Position numbers and translations under genes: made by a program
Notes under the pieces: model-generated
What the model saw: the letters and a program-made list of their open reading frames with translations, nothing else
What the model was told of the DNA's origin: nothing
The model's database searches: none
Assembly (NCBI GenBank): GCA_016858145.1
Contig: JAEHOE010000092.1
Location: 1 to 64,000 of the forward strand
DNA from: Edaphochlamys debaryana
Lineage: Eukaryota > Chlorophyta > Chlorophyceae > Chlamydomonadales
Direction of reading: 5' to 3'
DNA length: 64,000 nt
Shown: in pieces, positions 20,725-30,198 of the stretch
Layout: every line of letters begins with the position of its first letter
Numbering within the stretch: the first letter of the stretch is position 1

Positions 20725-20842
20725 TGATGATTCTCTGCAATGGGTGCGGGTAGCAAGGACCTTACATCTAGATTATGAACAGGAATTGCATGCCTCTGCA
20801 TGGACACTTGGAGTCAGTGCCAGAACACAGATATAAGACTTT

Positions 20843-20870
20843 TTCTATTATTACATAAGTAATAATAGAA
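20843..20870. promoter_or_regulatory. 12-bp AT-rich hairpin at start codon
   Basis: TTCTATTATTAC, loop ATAA and GTAATAATAGAA form a perfect inverted repeat ending one base before the ATG at 20872. A second hairpin of the same stem length but different sequence sits before the paralogue at 49071-49907. It may be an operator bound by the gene's own MSV199 protein, or an RNA hairpin in the 5' leader. Confidence 0.6.
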
Positions 20871-20871
20871 C

Positions 20872-21738
20872 ATGAGCTCCCCCACCAACTCTGACGTCGC
20901 CAGCTTCCTCAAAGAACACACCACCGTACCAAATGGCTTCATTGATGGCTTCCTATCAATGTACAATCCAGAGACTAGTCAGACAGACACCGTTGTCGAC
21001 CTGGACCGCGTGGCCGATTGGCTCGGTATGAAAAAGTTCAACATCATGAAGGTGCTCCACGCCAGCTATCAGGAGGATGTTGACTTCATCATTCAGAAGG
21101 CGTCTTCCTCGGCAGCTGAGACTCCAGGGCCCCACACCCAAAAGTCAAAGTCAAAGACGTCAAACAGGTACCGCCGCGTGCTCCTGACACCCGACTGTTT
21201 CAAGCGCATCTGTATGCGCTCTAAAACCCGCCGGGCGGAGGAAGTCCGCACTTACTTCATCGAGTTGGAGTCCCTCATTGTCCGGTATCGAAATGCCATG
21301 CAACTCGGCATGAGAGAAGAGATCCAGGAGTTGCAGCGCTCCTTGAAACCCAAGGTCGCCTCTGACTCTGCGGGTTACATGTACATCATCCGTGCGGCCC
21401 CCAACAAGGCGAGTGTCTACAAGATTGGGAGAACGCAAGACTTGACAAAGCGACTGAGCACTTACCAAACGGGCCAGGCTGACAGCATTGACGTGCTCTT
21501 TAAGTACCGCACAAACAGCCACCGCGCAACGGAGGGGTGTGTCAAGGCCCTGCTCAAGGAGCACCAGTACCGCAAGTACAAAGAAGTCTACGAGGCTGAC
21601 ATTGACCTCATCAAGGGACTCATCCGCCGGTGCGACCAGCTATCGGATTACAAACGTGTCTTTGCCAGTCGCAAGAAGAAGGCTTTGCACGCCGGTGGCG
21701 GGGGTCTCTTCATTGTTTTGCACAAGGATGACGTCTAG
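20872..21738 (+). CDS. MSV199-T5orf172 protein
   Basis: The product is 288 residues. Residues ~40-140 form an MSV199 domain (VVDLDRVADWLGMKKFNIMK, RVLLTPDCFKRICMRSK, AEEVRTYFIELESLI). A short coiled coil follows (REEIQELQRSL). Residues ~168-255 form a T5orf172/GIY-YIG-like domain (YMYIIRAAPNKASVYKIGRT, LSTYQTGQ, then KEHQYRKYKEVYEADI). The C-terminus is basic and Gly-rich. Proteins of this build occur in iridoviruses, ascoviruses and giant viruses; MSV199 is thought to bind DNA. The paralogue at 49071-49907 has the same order, and partial copies lie at 33345, 48400 and 56437. Confidence 0.85.
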   Translation: MSSPTNSDVASFLKEHTTVPNGFIDGFLSMYNPETSQTDTVVDLDRVADWLGMKKFNIMKVLHASYQEDVDFIIQKASSSAAETPGPHTQKSKSKTSNRYRRVLLTPDCFKRICMRSKTRRAEEVRTYFIELESLIVRYRNAMQLGMREEIQELQRSLKPKVASDSAGYMYIIRAAPNKASVYKIGRTQDLTKRLSTYQTGQADSIDVLFKYRTNSHRATEGCVKALLKEHQYRKYKEVYEADIDLIKGLIRRCDQLSDYKRVFASRKKKALHAGGGGLFIVLHKDDV

Positions 21739-21905
21739 CACGGCGGAGTTCTCTCAGGACCCCGCCTGCTGGCTGCCTGTACACACTTCAAACAGGACCA
21801 GACATATGCTCACAAGGCTCATGATGGACCATCTCATCATCAGACGACTCCACGGTCACAGTCACAGTAGAGTAGAAGAATCAGGATTAGAATAGAACAA
21901 GAAAG

Positions 21906-22460
21906 TCAATCACGGAAGATGGGTCCAATGACCTCCCCATCTGGGTGCCTGTAGAATCCATGGACAAATGCTGGTTCACCATCATCTAGGAAACGTTCCA
22001 ATGCAATGTGAGTGTGGAATTGTTGCTTATCATCTAGTGTATGATGGATGGTAAGTCTGAAGTCTTGTAGACCTTGTGAATAGGGGATATGCACAGTCAC
22101 CGACTTGGAAGTGGATGTAATTGCATGGGCACACTTTGATGTCCAATCTGCTTCACCCGTACACTTGCAAGTGTCCATGATGAGATGTCCAGTGATGTCC
22201 TCATGTGTGCAAGACTCTATATCATGTGCAGCATGACTGGGTTTATAGCTCGACCTGTTCGACTGCGCACCGATGCGGTTGGAGAGCATGCAGAGCATCT
22301 TGAAGCAGTCGGCCGTCAGTAAGATGGTCTCCAAGCGACTCTTCCCACGGGCTCCCTGGTGATTGTGTAGTCGATCCCTTGTGTGTACGTCTTGACCAGC
22401 CCGTCAACAGCAGCCAACGTCGACAGATCGACTCGGAACGCATTCTCTTCGCTCGGGAAC
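21906..22460 (-). pseudogene. Degraded MSV199 gene joined to unknown tail
   Basis: On the minus strand an MSV199 half (VDGLVKTYTQGIDYTITRE) is followed, after a frameshift, by ILLTADCFKMLCMLSN. The segment AHDIESCTHEDITGHLIMD comes next, then a C-terminal stretch (DFRLTIHHTLDDKQQFHTHI, AFVHGFYRHPDGEVIGPIF). The last part may be a real domain of unknown family. No ATG fits. Part of this composite is repeated at 48400-48790, so the fusion predates that duplication. Confidence 0.55.
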
Positions 22461-22499
22461 GCTCTCCGTATGCTCTGGCTGCTCTGGTGTCGTTCTGCG

Positions 22500-22660
22500 A
22501 GGTATGCGAGGTAAACTTAAGGTAAACACCAAGTGGTACCGTGTGAGTTGCGAAATGTTGTGTTTTGCAGCAACCCAGAAGAGTTGTATGGAATGTGCTC
22601 TTTTCGCTCACCTATTCCAGGTAAACTTAAGGTAAACACCAAGTGGTACCGTGAGTTGGG
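22500..22660. repeat. AGGTAAAC/GGTACC dispersed repeat, two copies
   Basis: GGTAAACTTAAGGTAAACACC followed by AAGTGGTACCGTG occurs twice, about 110 bases apart, with TTGCAGCAACCCAGAAGAG between. It is the same unit as the array at 31950-32388. Confidence 0.8.
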
Positions 22661-22679
22661 GTGGCGACTTGGGGCGGGG

Positions 22680-22895
22680 CATGCTGTCCCTGTGTGCAAG
22701 AGCGGAGGTTGCTGCCCGCTTGGACGCCCAAGGCGACCCTAGGCGGCTCTCAATGCTCTCTGCATGTGCTCTGCAGGGGTCTGCAGGGGGGCCCTGCTTG
22801 CTCTGCAAGGACTGCGCGCCCCCAGGGTCACACTAGGGTCACACACTAGGGTCACCACGGGGATTCACACGACTCAAGGGGCGCCATAAACTCAC
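22680..22895. repeat. GC-rich dispersed block, right arm
   Basis: This is the mirror of 9080-9260, with GCGCGCCCCCAGGGTCACAC and GGGGATTCACACGACTCAAG leading into the 138-bp array. No gene is seen. Confidence 0.65.
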
Positions 22896-25040
22896 ATGAC
22901 CACTGGGGAGCTCGTTCAGCAAGGTTTGCTCTCCACTGACCCGGCAAAGATCTCAAAGACATTGACAGAACTGAGCCAGCCCAGAGGTGGCAGAACGACT
23001 CTGCACACCTCGAACCATGCTCAGCATCATCTCTGGACCCCTGGACAGCTCGTTCAGCAAGGTTTGCTCTCCACTGACCCGGCAAAGATCTCAAAGACAT
23101 TGACAGAGCTGAGCCAGCCCAGAGGTGGCAGAACGACTCTGCACACCTCGAACCATGCTCAGCATCATCTCTGGACCCCTGGCCAGCTCGTTCAGCAAGG
23201 TTTGCTCTCCACTGACCCGGCAAAGATCTCAAAGACATTGACAGAGCTGAGCCAGCCCAGAGGTGGCAGAACGACTCTGCACACCTCGAACCATGCTCAG
23301 CATCATCTCTGGACCCCTGGCCAGCTCGTTCAGCAAGGTTTGCTCTCCACTGACCCGGCAAAGATCTTCAAGACATTGACAGAGCTGAGCCAGCCCAGAG
23401 GTGGCAGAACGACTCTACAGCCAGCCCAGAGGTGGCAGAACGACTCTGCACACCTTCAACCATGCTCAGCATCATCTCTGGACCCCTGGCCAACTCGTTT
23501 AGCAAGCTTTGCTCTCCACTGACCTGACCAAGATCTCAAAGACATTGACAGAGCTGAGCCAGCCCAGAGGTGGCAGAATGACTCTGCACACCTCGAACCA
23601 TGCTCAGCATCATCTCTGGACCCCTGGCCAGCTCGTTCAGCAAGGTTTGCTCTCCACTGACCCGGCAAAGATCTTCAAGACATTGACAGAGCTGAGCCAG
23701 CCCAGAGGTGGCAGAACGACTCTACAGCCAGCCCAGAGGTGGCAGAACGACTCTGCACACCTTCAACCATGCTCAGCATCATCTCTGGACCCCTGGCCAA
23801 CTCGTTTAGCAAGCTTTGCTCTCCACTGACCTGACCAAGATCTCAAAGACATTGACAGAGCTGAGCCAGCCCAGAGGTGGCAGAATGACTCTGCAGCCAG
23901 CCCAGAGGTGGCAGAACGACTCTGCACACCTTGAACCATGCTCAGCATCATCTCTGGACCCCTGGCCAACTCGTTTAGCAAGCTTTGCTCTCCACTGACC
24001 TGACCAAGATCTCAAAGACATTGACAGAGCTGAGCCAGCCCAGAGGTGGCAGAACGACTCTGCACACCTTGAACCATGCTCAGCATCATCTCTGGACCCC
24101 TGGCCAGCTCGTTTAGCAAGGTTTGCTCTCCACTGACCTGACCAAGATCTCAAAGACATTGACAGAGCTGAGCCAGCCCAGAGGTGGCAGAACGACTCTG
24201 CACGCCTTGAACCATGCTCAGCATCATCTCTGGACCCCTGGCCAACTCGTTTAGCAAGCTTTGCTCTCCACTGACCCGGCAAAGATCTCAAAGACATTGA
24301 CAGAGCTGAGCCTGCCCACAGGTGGCAGAACGACTCTGCACACCTTGAACCATGCTCAGCATCATCCCTGGACCCCTGGCCAGCTCGTTCAGCAAGGTTT
24401 GCTCTCCACTGACCTGACCAAGATCTCAAAGACATTGACAGAGCTGAGCCAGCCCAGAGGTGGCAGAACGACTCTGCAGCCAGCCCAGAGGTGGCAGAAC
24501 GACTCTGCACGCCTTGAACCATGCTCAGCATCATCTCTGGACCCCTGGCCAGCTCGTTCAGCAAGCTTTGCTCTCCACTGACCTGACCAAGATCTCAAAG
24601 ACATTGACAGAGCTGAGCCAGCCCAGAGGTGGGCAGAACGACTCTGCACACCTTGAACCATGCTCAGCATCATCCCTGGACCCCTGGCCAGCTCGTTCAG
24701 CAAGCTTTGCTCTCCACTGACCCGGCAAAGATCTCAAAGACATTGACAGAGCTGAGCCAGCCCAGAGGTGGCAGAACGACTCTGCACACCTTGAACCATG
24801 CTCAGCATCATCCCTGGACCCCTGGCCAGCTCGTTCAGCAAGCTTTGCTCTCCACTGACCTGACCAAGATCTCAAAGACATTGACAGAGCTGAGCCTGCC
24901 CAGAGGTTGCAGAACGACTCTGCACACCTTGAACCATGCTCAGCATCATCTCTGGACCCCTGGCCAACTCATTTAGCAAGCTTTGCTCTCCACTGACCCG
25001 GCAAAGATCTCAAAGACATTGACAGAGCTGAGCCGACTGG
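22896..25040. repeat. 138-bp tandem repeat array, right arm
   Basis: About fifteen direct units have an exact 138-base period in the best part (unit starts at 22914, 23052 and 23190). Because 138 is 46 codons, several frames stay open for 100-250 residues on both strands without real coding signs. Some units carry a 28-bp internal duplication (AGCCAGCCCAGAGGTGGCAGAACGACTCT), e.g. near 23417. Diverged single units occur across the window (32880-33300, 36600-36800, 42570-42800, 52790-52860). The function is unknown. Confidence 0.95.
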
Positions 25041-25059
25041 AATTCAAAACGTAGTAAGG

Positions 25060-25411
25060 AATCAACCAACGGCTGAAGCCTTCTCGGTCCACGACAAACA
25101 TTTAGTTGGCTTATTTGGCCCGGGCGCGCAGCCTCGATCAGAGAGAGTGCAGGAACCCTCCCCGCAACCCTCCCGCAAACCCTCCCCATCATGAAATCCT
25201 CTGCTGATGGAAGAAATGCACTGAAACCAGTCTATATTATTATTATTATTATTTCTTTTTTGAAATAGAGAGAGGGTTGAGAGGGTTGAGAGGGTTAATT
25301 TGAATCCCTGGAGTTTTTTTGGTGACCCCCCCCCCCCTCCAAAAAAATTTGGCGAACCCAATTCAACCCTCCACCCTCCCAACCCTCCCAACCCTCCTCC
25401 CCCACTTCTTG
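25060..25411. repeat. Low-complexity CAACCCTCC and GAGAGGGTT tracts
   Basis: The stretch holds TAT/ATT repeats (25230-25252), GAGAGGGTT repeats, a C run near 25327-25337 and CAACCCTCC repeats up to the end of the helicase gene. No gene is visible. Confidence 0.75.
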
Positions 25412-27892
25412 TCATTCAACCCACCCTCGTGCCTGCAGCTCTTGCAGCACCACGCCGGGCTCAAAGCGGTAGACCATGGTGCCCCTGATTTTGTCCTTGG
25501 ACACACCGCAAATGCCAGTGGTGTTTCGTGGGGACTGGATGAGCTTGGACATCCGCAGCCCAAACTTGACGCCATTGGTTTCGTAGCGGTCCATGCGGTT
25601 CCGAGCAAGCCACTCAAGGAACCCCTGGAACAATTCGTCCAAGGGAATGGTCAGGTCTGCATCTTGAGCTTGCGCCAGCATGAGGTCGTGAATGTACCTG
25701 AACTCAAGTGGGGCATTGGAGAATATCATGCGCGCCATACCATCTGTCCTGGGACGGTCATTATACCAGTCCACCCGGGAGATGTCACGCTCCATGAGGT
25801 ACTTGTAGAACTCGTAGCGTACATGTGCATCCTCGGTCATCCTGACCAGGCGCTTGAAGTACTCGGTGTTGCCCTTGAGCTCCGACGAGACGTCAAAGAC
25901 CACGAAGCGCCGTGAGTCCGGCGACAAGGCCACGGGGTTATCGTTGTTCGTGGTAAAAATGAAGCGGTCATAGCAACGCAGCATGGTCGCGTTTTCACCC
26001 TTGGCTTCACAAACAAACGTCTCGCTCGTGATCATGTCCTTGAGGACGTCGTTGTTGGCATGGTTCTCCTTGCCATTGGCCTCGTTGATGCAGATGAGGA
26101 CCTTGTTCCTGCGCGCGCTCGTGAACTGCCCGTAGAGCACCGTTGACGGCTTGCTTGTCTCCAGGAACTTGTCGGAGCCCATCATGAGCTTGAAGATGTT
26201 GGTCCAGATGTTCTTACCGGAACCCTCCTCCCCTTTGAAGAGGAGTGCAATGCCGGTCTTCTTGCTTGGCTCCTGGAAGAGCTGCGCGCTCCAGTCCAGG
26301 ACGTAGTTGGTGTGCGCCGACGTGCGGCCCAGGAGGATGTGCAGGTGCTCAATGATGGCCTGGACACCCGGACTCTGCGTGTCGACTGGTAAATGAGTGA
26401 CATGATACCGCTCAACATCAAACCGTGTCCAGAGGTTGAACTCGTCTGCGGGTGCGGTCAGTGGCGGCGGGTACACGTTCATTGTGTCATAGGTCCGGAT
26501 GGTGGCATCCCGGAGCCACGTCTTGAGGAAGGCGTGGCGCTTGGACACGAGCGTCCCGTCCTTGTCATTCTTGCGGGGACTGTAGCTCGAGTAGTGGACA
26601 TGCTCAAAGGCGCTCAGTAGCGCCTGCTTAGAGTAGACCTGGACCTGGTCCTTGTGCATGCGGAGGTATGTGCCCCCCGGGTAAATGATCTTGCACACGC
26701 GATTTTCCCAGCACGCCTTCATCTCATCGTATGTCATGGTCTCCTTGAGACTTTGACTGTCCTCATCGTGCTGTCCATGTACGTCGTCACCCGCGAGGTA
26801 CGCCGGGTTGCACTCAAAGGGCTTGACCGCAATGTCCAGCATGTACTGCGTCTTCTTGAACACAGCTCGGCTCCACTTCTTGAGCGTCGCTGGCTCAATG
26901 ACATCAGCATCCGACTCCTTGAGGACGTGCAGCCCATCGTGGATGAGCGCCCCAATGCTCCGCCCATCACGCTGGACAGCCTCGACAAGGGCCTCTAGGC
27001 AGCGGCGCTCCTGAGTTTGCAGGTACAGGGCCACGACCGAGCCGATGAAGTTGGACGACTTGTGGCGCTTGCAGTGCTCTCGCACATCGGCGAGGTCGTC
27101 CATGTCTGCTAGCCGGGCCCCCGCCTCCATGAGCTCGTCCTGGAAGCTCTTGACCCATGCCGGTACTGTGACAGTGACATGTTGACTGTCCGTAGAGGAG
27201 AGGGAGCTTTGCTGCGACTGGACCTCCGCAACCCAGGTGTTGACCCGCCCGTAGTAGAGCAGGCGGATGAAGAGGTTCTTGGCCGCATCACGAGAGACGC
27301 AGCAGCTGTCCATGACCTCCTGCAGGCAGTCATCCCGGTTCTCAGTGTACCTCTCCAGCAGCGGACAAGGTATCTCGTGGTGCTGCAGGACCTGGACCAT
27401 GAGCGACGGCTGACAGTTGACAAAGTCCACGTCCCAGTAGAAGTTGGCCGCCAGATGCGCACGGATCTCCCGCTGCATTCGAGTGTAGCTGGGCAGATGG
27501 GCATAATTTGTGACATTGATGCAACTCTTGAATCGCCCAATGCCCTTGGCCGACTCGTCGAGGTAGTACTTGACGGGTATCTCACCCCCAAGCGTTGTTG
27601 CAAGACCTATGAAGTCACTGTAGGAACGCCAGGTCACAATGTCAGTTTTACGCAGGACGCACATGGGTACGCTGTTCAGGACATGCTGCGCGGCTTTCAC
27701 GTCGACCTTCTCTTTCAGGACCAGGAATGTGACTCGGCTTGCTTCCGTGGCCTCGGTTTTTACAGTGGATACTCGTGATTGCCCATCATCATCATCGACC
27801 TCGGCCCCCTCCATCCACTTGGAGATGACGGACTCCTTGGTTGCCATCTGCCAGCACTCTGTTGCGCTAGCACTCTCTCTCTCTATGCTCAT
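25412..27892 (-). CDS. TV-Pol / superfamily-3 helicase fusion protein
   Basis: The product is 826 residues; the start is the ATG of MSIERE. The N-terminal half shows family-A polymerase-like motifs of the TV-Pol type: motif A WDVDFVNCQPS (about residue 153), motif B SRDAAKNLFIRLLYYG (about 200) and motif C HDGLHVLK (about 318). The C-terminal half is an SF3 helicase: Walker A FKGEEGSGKN (about 552), Walker B VLICINEAN (about 598), motif C FIFTTNNDN (about 645) and SRRFVVFDV after it. TV-Pol-SF3 fusions are known from transpovirons, virophages and related elements and are thought to prime or copy DNA while unwinding it. The gene is intact here and broken in the left arm. No capsid or packaging gene is near, so the arm resembles a plasmid-like replicon or genome end more than a virophage. 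Confidence 0.88.
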   Translation of the reverse strand: MSIERESASATECWQMATKESVISKWMEGAEVDDDDGQSRVSTVKTEATEASRVTFLVLKEKVDVKAAQHVLNSVPMCVLRKTDIVTWRSYSDFIGLATTLGGEIPVKYYLDESAKGIGRFKSCINVTNYAHLPSYTRMQREIRAHLAANFYWDVDFVNCQPSLMVQVLQHHEIPCPLLERYTENRDDCLQEVMDSCCVSRDAAKNLFIRLLYYGRVNTWVAEVQSQQSSLSSTDSQHVTVTVPAWVKSFQDELMEAGARLADMDDLADVREHCKRHKSSNFIGSVVALYLQTQERRCLEALVEAVQRDGRSIGALIHDGLHVLKESDADVIEPATLKKWSRAVFKKTQYMLDIAVKPFECNPAYLAGDDVHGQHDEDSQSLKETMTYDEMKACWENRVCKIIYPGGTYLRMHKDQVQVYSKQALLSAFEHVHYSSYSPRKNDKDGTLVSKRHAFLKTWLRDATIRTYDTMNVYPPPLTAPADEFNLWTRFDVERYHVTHLPVDTQSPGVQAIIEHLHILLGRTSAHTNYVLDWSAQLFQEPSKKTGIALLFKGEEGSGKNIWTNIFKLMMGSDKFLETSKPSTVLYGQFTSARRNKVLICINEANGKENHANNDVLKDMITSETFVCEAKGENATMLRCYDRFIFTTNNDNPVALSPDSRRFVVFDVSSELKGNTEYFKRLVRMTEDAHVRYEFYKYLMERDISRVDWYNDRPRTDGMARMIFSNAPLEFRYIHDLMLAQAQDADLTIPLDELFQGFLEWLARNRMDRYETNGVKFGLRMSKLIQSPRNTTGICGVSKDKIRGTMVYRFEPGVVLQELQARGWVE

Positions 27893-28002
27893 CAATGGTC
27901 TTGCATTCCCCCTGTTGTCTTTAATCTTCTTTTACAACGGGCTTGACTTCAGTCTGTTCCAATCACTTGGAATGATGAAAGCAAGTGTGCCCTATGTCAC
28001 AT

Positions 28003-28296
28003 TCATCCCGCCGTAAGGTCCGTCTTGATCTCTGCCCGCTTGCGAGCCCGGTACTCCCGTCCATACTCAATCTTGGCCTGGCGGTACTCAGAGTCAGTGT
28101 GGTACCTCTCATGGTTCCTCGTGTTGCTGCGCTGTCTCATAACCTCGACACGTCCTGGTTCCACAAATGCACGAGCGGTGAGAACGCGCTTTGCCAGCGC
28201 CACAACTTCGGCCACACGCCCGACGGCCCCACAATTGGAACACAGGAGCCTGGCAAGCTCACGTTCGAAAATGGCAAAAGGGTCCTCTGCGCTCAT
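28003..28296 (-). CDS. Small basic protein with YGREYRARKR tail
   Basis: The product is 97 residues from MSAEDPF. It has a lone CSNC knuckle (about residue 22), a helical middle, and a Tyr/Arg-rich tail (YHTDSEYRQAKIEYGREYRA). The tail resembles the fragment at 28605-28810 (DPEYRQKKMEAYREKKR), so this may be a small family. It lies 110 bases downstream of the helicase start, on the same strand and upstream of it. The function is unknown. Confidence 0.55.
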   Translation of the reverse strand: MSAEDPFAIFERELARLLCSNCGAVGRVAEVVALAKRVLTARAFVEPGRVEVMRQRSNTRNHERYHTDSEYRQAKIEYGREYRARKRAEIKTDLTAG

Positions 28297-28604
28297 TGCA
28301 ACAAGTGAGAACACATGCACGAGCCTTTAAGTCACTCTGAGTTGACCCAGACACCGCATAGACTCAAGGTATGTCAGGCATCACTGCACCTGGCACACTC
28401 ATATGCAGCCTTGCGCATCATGCTGTCACGACCTGGACCACGTCTATCATGAGTTGCCGCGTGGTACACTCTTGCCGCCGTGCGCAGCACCGAGGTTGAC
28501 CAAGTGTTGCAGGTTACGTTGGTTGTAAACAAAAACCCAGTGATCTCCTGGCACAGCCCATTCAATTCATGCCACAACTTGTCAAAAGAGACATTGTGAA
28601 TGTT
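28297..28604. other. No gene seen
   Basis: About 300 bases lie between the small basic gene and the following fragment. No supported frame, hairpin or repeat family was recognised. Confidence 0.4.
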
Positions 28605-28810
28605 CTCTTATTATGTCACTTGAGTAGAACTTATTTCAGCCTGTTGTCGTTTCTTCTCTCGGTATGCCTCCATCTTCTTCTGTCGATACTCGGGGTCTGT
28701 CTGGTACTTGAGGTCGGGTCTCTTGCCGCCTCCTTGAATCAAGACGCCGGTGCCGCCATTTTTTTGTTCTTTCGCCTCCAGCCCGTCTGCTGCCTCTACG
28801 CTCTAAGATC
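28605..28810 (-). pseudogene. Fragment with YRQKKMEAYREKKR motif
   Basis: The open stretch reads IQGGGKRPDLKYQTDPEYRQ and then KKMEAYREKKRQQA. It has no ATG and is closed upstream by a stop. It resembles the tail of the gene at 28003-28296. It is probably the end of a lost gene or an exon. Confidence 0.4.
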
Positions 28811-28982
28811 TAAGCTTTGATCGTCTCACCCGTCTGCATGCCATGCACAACCCGAAAATGCGTTTGGGATGAGCACGGTACATTACTCATCAGGCCGCCC
28901 GAGTACGGCGTAGAACCCCCCCCTTCTGTGACGGCCGCCGCGGCCGATGGTACAGCGTCTGCATACACCCCTTGTCGCAGGT

Positions 28983-29170
28983 CTACAGCAGTTGCTTCAC
29001 TAGGTCCAGGTCCACTTGGTAGACCTCCTTGTATTTTCTGTACTGCTTGGTCTTCAGCAGCGCTTTCAGACAGGCCTCCACGCTCTTCATGCAGCGCGTG
29101 GTGTACACGTAGACTACTTCCAGGGCATCCGCATCCGCGGATGAGTGGGAGCCTTGGGCGTCCTTGAGAG
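28983..29170 (-). pseudogene. Detached T5orf172 C-terminal tail
   Basis: YTTRCMKSVEACLKALLKTK is followed by QYRKYKEVYQVDLDLVKQLL and a stop. It matches the C-terminal T5orf172 half of 49071-49907 and 20872-21738. It lies directly 3' of the T5orf172-MSV199 gene but in another frame in both arms. The original protein may have been longer, or two paralogues may have recombined. Confidence 0.62.
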
Positions 29171-29193
29171 CACAACGCGATCTGGAGAGGCCA

Positions 29194-29928
29194 TCACGGA
29201 GCGACCGAGGAACAGGTCGAGGAGGTTGCAGCACGTTGCCGGAGCAGAGCCGCCTCCACAGCCACAAAATATGCGCGCACCTTGGCTGCTTTTGGCGTTC
29301 TTGAGAGCATGCACAGCGTCTTGAAGCAGTCTGCCGTGAGCAGTATGGTCTCTAAGCGACCTTTCCCCTGGGCCTTGGTCTGGTCGGCGTCCTTGGTGAT
29401 TGTGTAGTCGACGCCGCGCGTATACGAGTTGATCAGTGTCTTCTTGAGGTTGCCTTTTGGTGCATTCAGCCACCTTGCAGCCACGTCAAGGTCTACCACG
29501 TGTTTGCTTGTGCTGCTGCTGCTTTTTGCAGCGCACAACGAAAAATAACTCTCATTGAAGTCCGCGAATACATCTGTGTGTTTGTACTGTTTCACAGGGC
29601 GCTCACGTGAAATGCATTGTACATGTCCTCCTTCCGTCAGCTCACGTGTGCATTCATCGATTATTGCAGTGATACGCCCCTCATAGTACTCGCTGCCTAT
29701 GTCTGCGCGCTGCTTGAACCGAAGAGGAAGTACCTTCTTGATCGCAGCTTCTGCGACTGGGCCATTCACGACCCGCCAAATGCGCAAAATGAGACTCCCC
29801 TTGGGATACGTCTGCATCCGCAATAGAATGTTGCGGCTATAGCCAATCTTGTAAACAGCCTCCTTTGAGTTCACATGCTCTCGCAATTTAAGGAGGTAAA
29901 CATAATCGCCATGCTTCACAGCAGCCAT
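29194..29928 (-). CDS. T5orf172-MSV199 protein
   Basis: The product is 244 residues with the opposite domain order to 20872-21738. An N-terminal T5orf172 domain (YVYLLKLREH, AVYKIGYSRNILLRMQTYP, then YYEGRITAIIDECTREL) precedes a Ser-rich linker. The MSV199 domain spans about residues 140-230 (VVDLDVAARWLNAPKGNLKK, ILLTADCFKTLCMLSR, AKVRAYFVAVEAAL). The last ten residues run into sequence shared with the detached tail, so the C-terminus looks truncated. Confidence 0.8.
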   Translation of the reverse strand: MAAVKHGDYVYLLKLREHVNSKEAVYKIGYSRNILLRMQTYPKGSLILRIWRVVNGPVAEAAIKKVLPLRFKQRADIGSEYYEGRITAIIDECTRELTEGGHVQCISRERPVKQYKHTDVFADFNESYFSLCAAKSSSSTSKHVVDLDVAARWLNAPKGNLKKTLINSYTRGVDYTITKDADQTKAQGKGRLETILLTADCFKTLCMLSRTPKAAKVRAYFVAVEAALLRQRAATSSTCSSVAP

Positions 29929-29939
29929 TTCCTTGGCAC

Positions 29940-30173
29940 ATGTGTGTGATGCCTTTATTACACTTTTGGCCGCGTGGAGCCAGAGCCCGTGAAGTTGCTG
30001 GAGTTGTCACCCGCTGGCACAAACTTGTGGGGAGCTGGCGCATCACGGAAAAAGATGTACCAGGAATCCTGCACGAGATTTGCTGCTGCCTGTCAGGACC
30101 TCAAACACGACAGGACGAGCTCACAAGTGTCTTGATCAACTGCTTACTCTCTGCCGTGCTCTGCGCCTCCTAA
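29940..30173 (+). CDS. Possible 77-residue protein
   Basis: This frame starts with ATG 12 bases from the divergent T5orf172-MSV199 start. It reads VVTRWHKLVGSWRITEKD and then HEICCCLSGPQ. The family is not recognised. It may be chance, and the region may only hold the promoter of its neighbour. Confidence 0.22.
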   Translation: MCVMPLLHFWPRGARAREVAGVVTRWHKLVGSWRITEKDVPGILHEICCCLSGPQTRQDELTSVLINCLLSAVLCAS

Positions 30174-30198
30174 AATTACCTAAGTCAGCAGGGTCAAT

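Noticed and set aside
22896..24881. Long open frames (up to about 250 residues) inside the 138-bp array, both strands and arms
   Set aside because: The 138-base period is a multiple of three, so frames remain open automatically. Several overlapping frames are open at once, starts fall inside units and the products match no family.
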